Source: Pyrocephalus nanus (lineage: Eukaryota > Chordata > Aves > Passeriformes > Tyrannidae). From it: a stretch of 64,000 nucleotides of DNA. Under the pieces are notes generated by a model. The model saw only the letters and a list, made by a program, of their open reading frames with translations, did not search any database and was not told the DNA's origin. Below, piece after piece: positions 37,590 through 49,544 of this stretch; within the stretch, counting starts at the first letter, position 1, and each line of letters opens with the position of its first letter. The position numbers and the translations under genes were made by a program. The stretch covers positions 9,740,556 through 9,804,555 of the forward strand of contig CM076261.1 in NCBI GenBank assembly GCA_038380795.1, read 5' to 3'.

Positions 37590-38422
37590 CACATCTGAAG
37601 GAAGGACGCCATCCAGAGGGACCTGGATGTGCTTAAGAAGTGGGCCTTCAAGAACCTCATGAGGTCTAACAAGACCAAGTGCAAGGTGCTGCACCTGGGT
37701 GAGGGCAACACAGGCTGAGGGATGAACAGATAGTGCCAGGAAGGACTGGGGGGTGCTGGTGGATGAGAGGCTGGACATGGCCCGGCAATGTGCAGTCACA
37801 GTCCAGAAAGCCAATTGTATCCTGGGCTGCATCAGAAGCAGCGTGGCCAGCAGGGCAAGGGAAGGAATTCTGCCCCTCTACTTCTCTCTGGTGAGAACCC
37901 ACCAGGAGTACTTCATCCGCTTCTGGGGTCCCCAGCACAGGAAGGACACTGGGCTGTTGGAGTGAGTCCAGAAGAGGGCCACCAAGTTGGTCAGAGGATG
38001 GGGCACCTCTCCTATGAAGAAAGGCTGAGAGAACTGGGATTGTTCAGCCTGGAAAAGGGAAGGCTTCGGGGTAACCTAAATGTGACCTTCTAGTACCTAA
38101 AGGGAGTCTATAAGAAAGATGGAAAGAGACTTTTTACAAGGGCATGTAGTGACAGGACAAGGGGAAATGGCCTTAAACTGAAAGAGAGTAGATTTAGGTT
38201 AGATATTAGGAGGAAATTCTTTGCTGTGAGGCTGGTGAGACACTGGAACAGGTTTCCCAGAGAAGCTATGGATGCCCCATCCCTGGAAATGTTTAGGGCC
38301 AGGCTGCATGGGGCTCTGGAACAACCTGGTCTAGTGAAAAGAAATCCCCTTTCTATGGCAGGGGGGTTGGAAGGAGATCTTTAAGGTCCCTTCCAATCCA
38401 AGCCATCCCATGATGCTATGAC
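37590..38422 (+). repeat. CR1 LINE 3' fragment, plus orientation
   Basis: About 0.83 kb. It starts within ORF2 (ccatccagagggacctggat, aagaccaagtgcaaggtgct) and reads through gccaattgtatcctgggctg, gacaaggggaaatggcctta and tttaggttagatattaggag, ending at the variant octamer near tgatgctatg. The reading frame is interrupted. Confidence 0.9.
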
Positions 38423-40617
38423 CTACAGTGCCTAGGATAACCAAACTGCACAGTCCTGCACGTGGCTGTGCCACCACTGTAGTTCCCCATGCAACTAATA
38501 GTTTTGAAACAGATTTCTGGTTTTGACATCCAAATACCTGTCATGGAATGCTGTTACATTTCTTTTCTATTGTACAGTGCTCTAAATCCACTGGCTGATG
38601 TGCCTCTTCAAGTCTTCCAAGGAAATCTCACGTCCTGGACACCAACTAACTGCACACTGGACACTTCAGATGCCTCTGAAGCAGAGCTGAGGGGACAGTA
38701 AGAATCAGTAAGTTCATAACAAGTTTATCCTGGTAACTCAAGGAAATGTTGCACAATATTTTTTTAAACTGTGGATTCAAGCTTTGAAATAGATATAGGG
38801 AATGGCTTTCCTGGATTTTTCTGCCTGCAAGACAGAGGCACAGGTCATGTCTGTAGTTCTCCAGTGCTCTCTAGTTAATCAGTGTTCTATGTGTGATCAG
38901 TTATGAAACAAGTAAATAAGACAACATTTGTGAATTATGTTTATGACTTCGGAGTACAGAGAAGAATCCAAGTGCCCACCCTCAAGGAAATGATTGGTTT
39001 TCATTTTAAATAGGTTTCTTTGAACTCATGTTTCAATTAATAAAATCATTCTTTACCTCAGAAAACTTACATTGCACAAGTTTGGTGTAAGAAAGTGAAT
39101 AGATACACAGAAACTGTCTGCCAAATAACAGATTTCAATAAAGAAATTAAAATATACACCTTCTTTGATTTTATTCTTTGGTAGGCTTTTCCCTGTACAT
39201 AAACTTGCTGACTAATCTGTATTTATAGCATTTATGACATGAGAAGCTTGTGCTTGCCACCGTTTGTGATATTTGGGGATGTAGTTCATACTGGGACAGC
39301 AATGTAATTGTGTTGTTAGGAAAGGGAGTTTCATGGTAGGAGCTATGTTTAGAATCTGTAACACAAACCAGTGCCCAGAGAGAGCTCATGGAAAGCTGAT
39401 TTTAAAAAGCAATAAGCTGTAAACCAGGAGTTTCTGAAGAAATTGCCATTGCCTGGTTTTGGGTTATTGTTTTACTGCAAATATGCTGAAAATGCTGTGC
39501 CAATTCTCTGGTTTTTGGGAATTGAGCCCAGGATAAGCCCAAGACTACAGTTATAATGGTCTGTGGAGAAGAACTGTATATACAACATAAACCAAGTACA
39601 TTTATTAGAAAACTTTATTTATTTTATTGCCAATAGTATATTCTCATTCTGTGTTAGCTGTGCAGCCAAACCCATATGAACTACTACATAAACCCTTAAA
39701 CCCTTGAGAAGCAGGAGACACACGCAAAGCAGGATAACATAGTTCCTGGAAAGTCTGGTATGTTGTTAGAATTTTCTGTGTTAGTATAAACACAAACAGG
39801 CAGTTACTGCAATGCCTTTCTATTAAAATGTCTGATATTTTGAGAAGCTCCTTGCTGTGCTGACAGAAGAGTCACCCTCAGGTAGTTGGTATCCACAGCA
39901 GTTCTGATTTCAAAATTAGCTTTGGTGCCCTTGAAAACCCATCAAGTCAATTTTAAGTGTTTTTTGTCCTGTGACCTTGGCTGAACAATTAACTTTAGTA
40001 CCAGTCTGGAATGGACTAAGTGTTTGTTCCTCCATGTGTACTTTTTTTGGTCATTCACTGGAATTACTTAAGCACCATTTATTGGAAATGATCTGGTTTG
40101 TGCTGCTTTTCTGAGAACCATTTTGGATATTGGTAGATGAAGAACAAATTCTTCCCTGAGGTGGTTTTATTCACAAATACACTCCACATCAATTTTAGCT
40201 GTTAAGGAAGAAAGCTGTAATGTGCTTAAGCTTGCCACGATGTGAAAGGATGAGAACAAATAATTCCTGATTTAAGTCCTGTAGCCCAAGGCCTAAAGGA
40301 GAACAGGATCCTCCCTTCCCCCATGAGCTAGATAGGACTTGAAACCCAGAAGGGCTGGCCACTCTTCTGGCATCTGGTAGGGAGCAGGAGAAGCTGGACG
40401 AAAAGGTCCAATGGTCAGGATGAAACAGATTTCATTTATTGTGTGCATTTACAGTGTAGTCATTGTATTTCAGACTTTTGGGAACTCTATTCTTTGTTCA
40501 AGTGAAAGTGAAAATTCCTATTACCAAAAGTGGGTGGCAGTGCAAATACTTCTCCTCACCTATATTGTTGCTTTCCTCCCCCTGCCCAAAACTGTATTCT
40601 GGCATATGACAAAAGGA

Positions 40618-40680
40618 AAAAAAAAAAAAAAAAAAAAACCACAACAAAAAAAACCCCAAACCAAACCAAACCAAAACAAA
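40618..40680. repeat. A-rich simple repeat with CCAAA units
   Basis: An A run of more than 20 bases followed by accacaacaaaa, aaccccaaacc and repeated ccaaa units. A microsatellite-like tract, likely variable in length. Confidence 0.85.
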
Positions 40681-43600
40681 ACTCCACAGCAAACCCTTCA
40701 AAATGTATGTAGCAAAATGCAAATCCTTGTAGCATTGACAGGAGCAGACGTGCAAGGAGCTCAAACAGGTTTGCAATCAGCTAAGAAAGTGTGTCACATC
40801 AGAGATCCACAACAGTGGGATCCTGGTGTTTGATAAAAACCGGCTCTGTAGTAAAAGTGATGGGAGTATGGAAGAGAAGGGCAACACAGCTGTGCTCAGA
40901 CTATTGGATTGTTGCCTGGAGTTCTGTGTAGAAGAAATTCATGGCCAAGGAAGAAAGAAAATACCAAGGTCTATGAAGGAAGTCTGTTTCGTAGGCCAGA
41001 GATCTGTGCCAGTCTGTATGGCCCTGGATTCCTATAGTGAAGATGAAATACTTGTGGGAGTATGAAAAGAGAAGTGTAACTGGCAGAAGTGCTGTCACGA
41101 GTGAATGGACACACTAGCAGGCAGAAAGGGCAGCTGGCCAGGATGTCTGAGGGGTAGAACAACTTTAGGCTCTGCTGAGGCTTTGTGAAACAGCCCTTCC
41201 AGCAACCTAAGCTGGGGGTGCAGTCAGCCACAAAGCCTAACGCCTGTGAGTCAATGCAGGGGGTGTGGGGTACAGCTACGGGAAGAGGAGGAGAGCCAGT
41301 TGCCAAGAGAAAGATGACTCTGAGTTGCTATTTTTCTTGCTTGTAGAGAGGATCTTGCTTGCTGGGAATGATTTGTGTATGTTACTTGATTTTCTGTCCC
41401 TCTTTCCTTTTCATCCTTAGCTATAGTGGGGTTTATTGAAATCATGGTTTGCAAGTGAGAAAGTCCAATTCACTGAGTGTCCAGAGTGGCTTGATGTCAT
41501 TCCACGGTCTGGCTAGAAGGTAACTTTTTACTAGAAATGGCATCTATAGAAACTGCATGTAGCTGACATAAAGTTTCCGCATTTGTTTGAAGATCACTGG
41601 TTTATTAGATTTTAAAATTGTTTTCCTCACAGACTGGATTGGATATGGCTATTCATGGTTCTTGCAGTTATTATTTCAAAGCATCACTTTAAATAACTGC
41701 ATAATGGTTAAAGAAGTGTCTAGGCAGCAGTTCTGTAAACACCTTTATGTTCCCCAGTGAGTCTTCACATTCTCTTACAATTTTGAAATCATAGTATCAT
41801 GATCTTGTAGCTTGTCTGTAGCACAGATTCTGTATTTTAGTGGTTTTTCATTGTTGATTACATATATCTTCATCTACATTCAAGTTTATCTTCCAAATCA
41901 CAAAATGAAAGGCATTCTCTGAATTACAGCTGAAAAGGTTGTGATGCACCAGACCACTGTTATTTCCTAGAACAAGATCTGGTAAGAAAATACTCTTTTA
42001 GCAAAAGAAGACTTTGTACTGAGGAGTAACAGTAAATGTGTCTGTTGCAAATTTGTGTTCTCAATTTTATGTTCTGGGCTTTCTTTGGGTTTCCTGGCAT
42101 CTGAACAAAGCAATTATGACTATTTTCAAGGGTGTAAAGATCTCCAAATTGTGTTTGCCTTTTTTTTTTCTCCTCCAATAACTTGAAATAAAGTAATAAA
42201 AGTCCTCTGATTGTAATCCATTTTGTAATTTTTATTCCTGCATCAGACAACCTGAAGGGCCAATAACAGGAAAGGGTTTTCTTTCACTACTAGCTGTAAT
42301 AATGATTTAAAAAATCTTATTGTTACCAACTTCATTGAAATTTAAATTTACCGTGTGGTGGTGAGCCTTCAACATATATTACAATAATTACTTCTGTCTT
42401 TCCTGTGCTAGCAGAGGTAGGTCTGTGCAAGGTTTGTGATATATTTGCCTGTTTTTAAGTTGACATTAATATATCCGATTTCATACAATTTCCCGTATAA
42501 GCTTGTCCTGTGAAGATAATGAGCAGCCCTGTAGGAGCCACATTCTCTGAGTCACTGTTTTGATGGCAGGGTTCCATGAAAGTGCTGCTAGTTTTGTCTG
42601 CTGAGATGTCCTTTGGTATGTTATATAGAACAAGGTGTTCACGCTTGAGTCACTGTGGAAAGGCATCGGATCTCATGAGGACCATGAAAAATTAGATAAG
42701 AATTCGCATTACTACATTTACTTGGCAGGGCAGGATTGTGATAATAGATGCACCTCTCATTTTACCCTTGAAGTAAATCAAAAAGCAAGGAGGAAAATTC
42801 ATTTTGCCTGTATTTGGCAAAGAGCCATGAAGAATTTTTCAGGCAGTATGATTTCCTAAAAAAATGACTTAGTAGTGCATGTAAAATTTATCTTTCCTTT
42901 TTTTTTTCTATGATTATGTCTCTTATAAAAATGTCTTTGAAACTAATCTGCCAAAGTAAGGAGTCTTAAAAAAATCTGTTTTGCATAACAAGTATAATAG
43001 AATTTCTGAATGTATGCTATGTTGCCTTTGGTCCAGACATTTAAAACCTCTAATTCATACTCTTGTGGCATATGAATGGGCTGTAACTGCTAAACCAATT
43101 TGTTTGTTTTCTCAAAGAAAAGAAAAACTGAATGTAATGTACTGAATGATCCATAACACACGTTTTCCAATTGGAATGCTGTCAAGGTCTGTAACATCTT
43201 ATTTTAGGCAGTGGAACAGTTCCAGCATTTCAAGTCATGACATGACCACTTACTGGAATTAACAACCAGGGGAGAAAAATGCCCTTGTGCAGAACATGTC
43301 CAGTATCAAAACTGGCGTATGAAAGTCTCTAGATCTTTTGAATGTTATGTCTTTTCTTTTTTCCTAATCTCTCACAGTGTACAAAGAGACATCACTAGTC
43401 ATCAAACAATACTATTTTCCTTTTAAAAACTTTATGGTACCACTCCTCAAGCAGACCCCCACATCTTCTTTTGTGGCAGACATCCCTATCCTCTAAATAC
43501 AGTGGAGGCAATTTATCCCAAAGAAAACACATCAGACATGCTAGTACATAATTTTCTTTATTTTGCCACATTCTTATATCAGAAATGTCTTGCTTGTGTG

Positions 43601-44380
43601 TTAGATCACTCAGAGTCAAGTTCTTCTCATGTTTTAAATACAGAATTATGTTACTAACACAGATTTGCAGTAATGGAACAATGCTACAAAGAGATAACAA
43701 AACAAAGTATGTTGTTAAGATTACATTTGTCAAGAAATAGCCTCCAGAGTCACTTTAGCATCTCAGGTAACTTCTACCTCTGATTCTCTTACACTAATTT
43801 GGGAAACTCTATTCACTTGAAATTTATTTTCATTATCAAAGATGGCTGTTTTCTTCTTACCATCCCCTTCTTAAGCACTGAGCAGAAATGATAAGATGCA
43901 GAGCAAAAGCAAGGGTGTTTTCTTTTTCTGTGTGCATGTGTTCAAGAAAGACCACCGTAGTTATATCCTTTGTTTTTCTTGATTAAGAAAGAACATTTAG
44001 TTGAGTCTGGCGATTAGATTCCTGAAAGCGATACCATGAGGAGGGGATTAGGAGATACAACTGCCATACCTTAACAGGTTGTTACATTAACATTTATATC
44101 GTAATCTGAATGGTCCCGATTTCCCTTTGCTTCTGAACACATTGATAGTACCTTCTACATACCGTCATCAGAAGTTATAAATGCACAATCTAATTTCTAG
44201 CTTCAAAGTATATCTTGGCTGGTAAATGCCATACAAGGAATAATATGAGCAGCAATGGTAAAATTAAAAGTGGGATGTATTTTTTGTGAAACTGACACAT
44301 AAGCTGTCTTTGTTCTAGGGGAATGTCTGTTCTGGGGTAAGTCAAATCCTATTATGCCAGTATTTCTTTGTCCCATGAAA

Positions 44381-44414
44381 AGTGGTAAGGATAATTAAGT
44401 GGTAAGGACAATTC
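44381..44414. repeat. 17-bp tandem duplication
   Basis: AGTGGTAAGGATAATTA at 44381-44397 is followed directly by AGTGGTAAGGACAATTC: two copies with two mismatches. Confidence 0.75.
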
Positions 44415-47389
44415 TCACCTAATTTCCAGAGTTTTAGCAACCTTGGAAAGGAGGATGAGGCAGACAGCTGAAGGAGGTAACTGCATCAGTCATTACAGCT
44501 AATTCTGCTGTCAACTAGGCATCAACAGTGTGCAATACTACAATAGAATTTACACAATTCTGTCAGAGCAAGTGGAATAAATCCTGAATGTAATTGGTCA
44601 GGAGGTTCCAGTGAATAATGAAATTATTTTGTTTCTAAAACATAACTACATATGCATTCTCTTTCTTTTATCTCTCACTTTCCTGAGAGAGGAAGTATTT
44701 GTGAGTGCTCTTTTTAACACAGAGGAGTAACTCGTTAATAAGTTTGATAATTGACTGGATTAATGAAAACTATTCTGGAAGTTATATCCCCCTGGTTACT
44801 CTGACTGGAAACTTACCTGCACAGCATTTTATACAATAGTTTTTGTTATGCGAGTTGCACATAAGTATACCTTTAAATCTATGATGTGTTACCCAAGGTG
44901 ATGGAAATTAAATTAGCTAGAATTACCAAGTGCCGACTTATAATTTTCTTGATAATTTAAAAATATTTCTGTAAAAAGTAAAACATATTGTTTTAATGAT
45001 CATGCAGATAACTGCATTATTACCTCTTAGAAATTACCTCTTTCAGGATCAGATTATAGCATTATTAGGGAGAAAATAGAAAAAATATTTTTGCTTTGAC
45101 TGATCTGTGCAAGTCAGCAGATGGTGGTTAAGTAGACTCTGTGCACTGTTCATTTGTGTGTTTATACTCTGTGCATAATACTTGTGTATATAAATATCAT
45201 CTGTTCCTGCTGTCCTCCCACAGAGCACCACAATGTGCTGTGCATTTTCTTTGTATTTCAGATATCTCAAGGGCATGGGCTCAAGAGTTATTCTCAGTAC
45301 TTAGGAACGGTACATCAGCCACTCACCAAAGATGCACACGTCTGAAATAATTGTATTTCAGCTTGATCAAAAGCAGATACTTTTGGGCAAATGTTGAATA
45401 AGTTGTGTGGGTAGAAATTATGTCTCTTAGGCATACATTGTTTCCTCCTTTGCATGGCAGTGGGTTACTTTGGGAAGGAAGCTGGCAATTACCTGGCTGG
45501 TAATTAGTGTCACTTACCTGACCTTTGCTGAAAGGAGCATTCATTGTTCAGCAGTTGCTAATAAGCCTCCACAACAGAGCTGTGTGGGATGTTCGAAGTG
45601 CCATTAATACTAAGGCACGATGTGAACATGCCTCAAAATACTCAAGTGCTCTTCTCAGTGAATTCATATGGTGGATGCTCTCTCATCTTTGGGCTGTGTT
45701 TCTTTTGGCATGTGCCTAGAGTTTTCAGTTTAAGTATCTGTCACAACACAAACATTCCTTATTCCTGTAAGGCCAAGTGACCATGCTAATTTGTACAATT
45801 ACATAGAAAAGAGACTTAACAGCATGCAGACCTGATCTTTCTCTCGCAACAGCGAAATTTTAAGATTAAGAAATAATTTAATTGAAAACATGTTAACATA
45901 AACTATGATCATACAGTTTACACAATAACAATTTAAAATTGCATGAATTCTTTGCTGCATCTAATGACTGGCCCTTTGAGTAATCTGTCCTCATAGCAAT
46001 TCATGTTGGGAATTTCTTCTTGTTATGATTCTGATGTGACAGCATCACTGGGTTGAGAGATATGATGAATGAGGTGGTTGGTGATTAGTATGAAGCCAGT
46101 GTACTTTTTCTCTTTGAAAGAATTGCACCCTCATAGCTGATTGTAAGGCATCATGTTTGTCAGTGAGAATTTCACTGGCAGAGGAAAAAATTCCAGTGAA
46201 TGGGAAATTAGCTTTTGTAGTCATGTGTCTTCCAGAAATTCAGAAATACTTCCCTTGGAATCTTGTCTGGGATTTCATTACATGCTCTTAATCCAGATGT
46301 TTCAAATGCTTTGGAAACAATGAACTATTATTTTTGTCAGAATAAATTCATCACATTTCCTTTCAGAAATGTCAGAGGGACGAGTGTTCAGCAGAACTCT
46401 CGGGAACCTTTTGATGTTCTCTCTACTGGAGTCTGAAACAGCCCAGTCCATTTAACATTCGCTGATTTATATTATCTGGACTATGCCCCCAGACTGTTCC
46501 TTAGCTAAATTAACTCTATCTTGTTATGCCCCACAATGATTATATATATAAGCTATATGTGGCATATATAATTCATAAATTCATAAATAGGTGATTCCAA
46601 GTCTATAATATAGTTTCCCTATACATCATGTAGAAATTTGAAATTTGAGACGGAGAGACAGGGTCTATTCTACGTAGGAAGAAATTAAAGTGTCATCTAA
46701 CAGTCTGAAAATCTTGGCTGTGCCCTTTCAGAAATATTCCTTGAACTCTGAAGCTGTCTGTAAGTACAGCCTCTTGACCTAGCTGAGATTCCTGTTACAC
46801 CCAGAACACATAAAAGATTGCTATTCCTTACTTTTAGATACAAGAAAATGGCCCCAAGTATTATTGTTTTGTTGAAAGTCATAAGTATAAGGCTGTTTTT
46901 GGGATGGGCCCTGAGTTTGTTCAACTGCTGCAGAGTTATATTAATGTTCCTGTACAGCTGCTTAAGTATATTTCTTTAATGGGTAATCCTGTCGGGATTG
47001 GGGAATATGTGGTTTTCCTAAAACACTAATTTCAAAAGCTCTTTAGCCTACTATAGCTAAATAGAATTTTAAAGGAGCATGTTTGTTACACTTACCAACA
47101 ACAAAAGTATTGATCACGTAACAAGAGTAACAAGCAAGTTACTTACAGAGTGAATGGATATGGATGCAGATGTTCAGGGTGGCACAATGGTCCCAATAAA
47201 GAGCAGCCAAGCTCCACTCTTTCCTCTGCCAAGGCCTTTCTCCTGTGAAGAGGAAGACCATGACTTTGAGCTGTTCATACCATGTGAACAACTGATTTCT
47301 ACCTTCTGACAGCAAACTCGCTCAGCCTGAGTAATTTTCACTTTTATACTGTAAGAATATATGTATTATATTGTGTGTGTGCGTGCTTT

Positions 47390-47412
47390 ATACTCACTCT
47401 CAGAGTGAGTAT
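47390..47412. repeat. 23-bp near-perfect palindrome
   Basis: Arms ATACTCACTCT and AGAGTGAGTAT (11 bp each, perfect) flank a single C at 47401. It lies next to a short GT-rich tract at 47371-47385. Confidence 0.85.
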
Positions 47413-48039
47413 GCACCAGCTGCAAGTAGCAAACCCGACCCTTCTGACTTGGTCCTATCTCTGCCCCATCCCTTCATGGGAGCGGCTGAGCCCTGGCAGC
47501 AGTGTGGGAGGTGTAAATGATGAGTTATTTACTGCTTGAGAGGTAAGGGCTGTGGGCAAGGAGAGGCACAATCTCCTGAAACTAGAGACTGGAGGGCTGG
47601 GATCCAGTGACAGATGAAGTAGGCATCTGAATTCTACTTCTACTCATTCAAAACCCTACTGAATCTTCTCAGATGGTCTCAACAATGAATCTCCCTACAC
47701 CTCCCTCTTCTTTTTCCTCCACGCTCTTTGTGCATGTCCACCTTCCGCAACATCCATGTTCTATTGTTTACAGACTCTACTACTGCTGCATAATTCAAAT
47801 TTTCCTGCAAGTGGTGATGCCTTGATTCAGCTCCAGTAACCAACCACTTAAAATTTTCCAATCTATTAAGCAGATCACATCAAGTTCAAAAATGGAAGAA
47901 AAACTCCAAATAAAGAAAAAAATAACCTAAAGATGTACCTATGATAAATGAAATTTAGTCATATTCAGGATGGATGAAATCCCTGTGTAACATGGTCCAG
48001 CCCTGCTTCTGTGCCATTTGTCAGCTGTGCCTCTGCCTC

Positions 48040-49543
48040 CACTCCCTCAGAGCAGGAGTGATGAGGGAGCTGGCAGAGGAGCTCACCAAGCTGCTCTCTA
48101 TCACTTATCATCAGTCCTAGCTAACCGTGGAGGTCCCAGATGACTGAAAGTTGGCCAGTGTGATGCCCATCCAAATGTGATGCCCATCCATAATGGAAGG
48201 AGGATCCGGGAAACTACAGGCCTACCAGCCTGACCTCTGTGCCTGGCAAGGTTATGGAGCAGATCATCTCTAGTGCGATCACACAGCACCTGCAGTACTG
48301 CCAGGGGATCAGACCCAGCTAGCATGGATTTTGGAGGGGCGGGTCCTGCCTGACCAACCTGATCTCCTTCTGTGAGGCAGGTGACTTGCCTGGTGGATGA
48401 GGGGAAGGCTGTGGATGTGCCTATCTGGACTTCAGCAAAGCCTTTGACACTGTCTCCATAATATACTCCTGGAAAAGCTGGCAACCCACGGCTTGGACAG
48501 GGGCACTCTGTGCTGGGTTAACTGGCTGCAGGGCTGGGCCCAGAGAGTGCTGGTGAATGGGGCTGCATCCAGCTGGCGGCCGGTCACCAGTGGTGTCCCC
48601 CAGGGATCAGTGCTGGGCCCAGTCCTGTATAACATCTTTATCGATGATCTGGATGAGGGGATTGAGTGTACCGTTAACAAATTTGCAGATGACACAAAGA
48701 TGGAGGGGAGTGTCAATCTGCTTGAGGGTAGGAGGGCTCTGCAGAGGGACCTGGACAGACTGGATAGATGGGCTGAATCCAATAGAATGAGGTTCAACAA
48801 GACCAAGTACCGGGTCCTGCACTTTGGCCACAACAACCCCATGGAGCACTAAAGGCTGGGCACAGAGTGGCTGGAGAACAGCCAGGCAGAAAAGGACCTG
48901 GTGGTACTGATTGACAACAGGCTGAACATGAGCCAGCAGTGTGCCCAAGTGGCCAAGAAGGCCAATGGCATCCTGGCCTGCATCAGGAATAGTGTAGCCA
49001 GCAGGACCAAGGAAGCGATTCTTCCCCGTACTTGCTACTGGGTAGGCCGCACCTTAAGTACTGTGTCCAGTTCTGGGCCCCTCAATTCCAGAAGGACATT
49101 GAGGTGCTGGAATGTGTCCAGAGAAGGGCAATGAGGTGAAGGGTCTGGAGCAAAAGTCCTCTGAGGAGCAGGGGGTATTCAGTCTGGAGGAGGCTCAGGG
49201 AAGACCTTATCAGTCCCTACAACTGCCTGAAAGAACATTGTAGTCAGGTGGGGGTCAGTCTCTTCTCCCAAGCAACAAGCAGTAAGACACGAGGACACAG
49301 TCTTAAGCTGCCCCAGAGGAGGTTTAGGTTGGACATTAGGAAGTTCTTCACAGAAAGAGTGATTGGGCATTGGAATGGGCTGCGCAGAGAGGCAATGGAG
49401 TCACCATCCCTGGAGATGTTTAAGGAAAGCCTGGATGTGGCACTCAGTGCCATAGTCTAGTTGACAAGGTAGTGCTGGGTCACGGGTTGGACTTGATGAT
49501 CTCAGAGCTCTTATCCAACTGAGCTCATTTTGTGATTCTGTGA
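48040..49543 (+). repeat. CR1 LINE, plus orientation, with reverse-transcriptase remnants
   Basis: 1.5 kb, the longest CR1 in the window. It spans ORF2 from before the RT fingers (gagctggcagaggagctcac, aactacaggcctaccagcct) through the palm to the 3' UTR, ending at the octamer ATTCTGTG (49535-49542). The frame 48493-48852 encodes the RT motifs VPQGSVLGP and FADDTK. Frameshifts and stops on both sides show it is dead. It includes a small internal duplication at 48159-48190. Confidence 0.93.
48493..48852 (+). pseudogene. CR1 ORF2 reverse-transcriptase fragment (palm domain)
   Basis: A 119-codon open piece of the CR1 polyprotein. [20 protein letters not shown] is the RT block upstream of the active site and [11 protein letters not shown] carries the catalytic FADD (YADD-type) aspartates. 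[14 protein letters not shown] and MRFNKTK follow as in CR1-type RT. The open stretch is bounded by stops, with endonuclease and carboxy-end coding sequence missing or out of frame, so it cannot make an active protein. Confidence 0.9.
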
Positions 49544-49544
49544 C

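Larger units (their letters stand above)
38430..48035. other. Intergenic DNA, no gene recognised
   Basis: 9.6 kb of AT-rich unique sequence. Notable items are an A-rich simple repeat at 40618-40680, a 17-bp tandem duplication at 44381-44414 and a 23-bp palindrome at 47390-47412. A minus-strand frame of 112 codons at 43395-43733 matches nothing I know. Confidence 0.6.
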
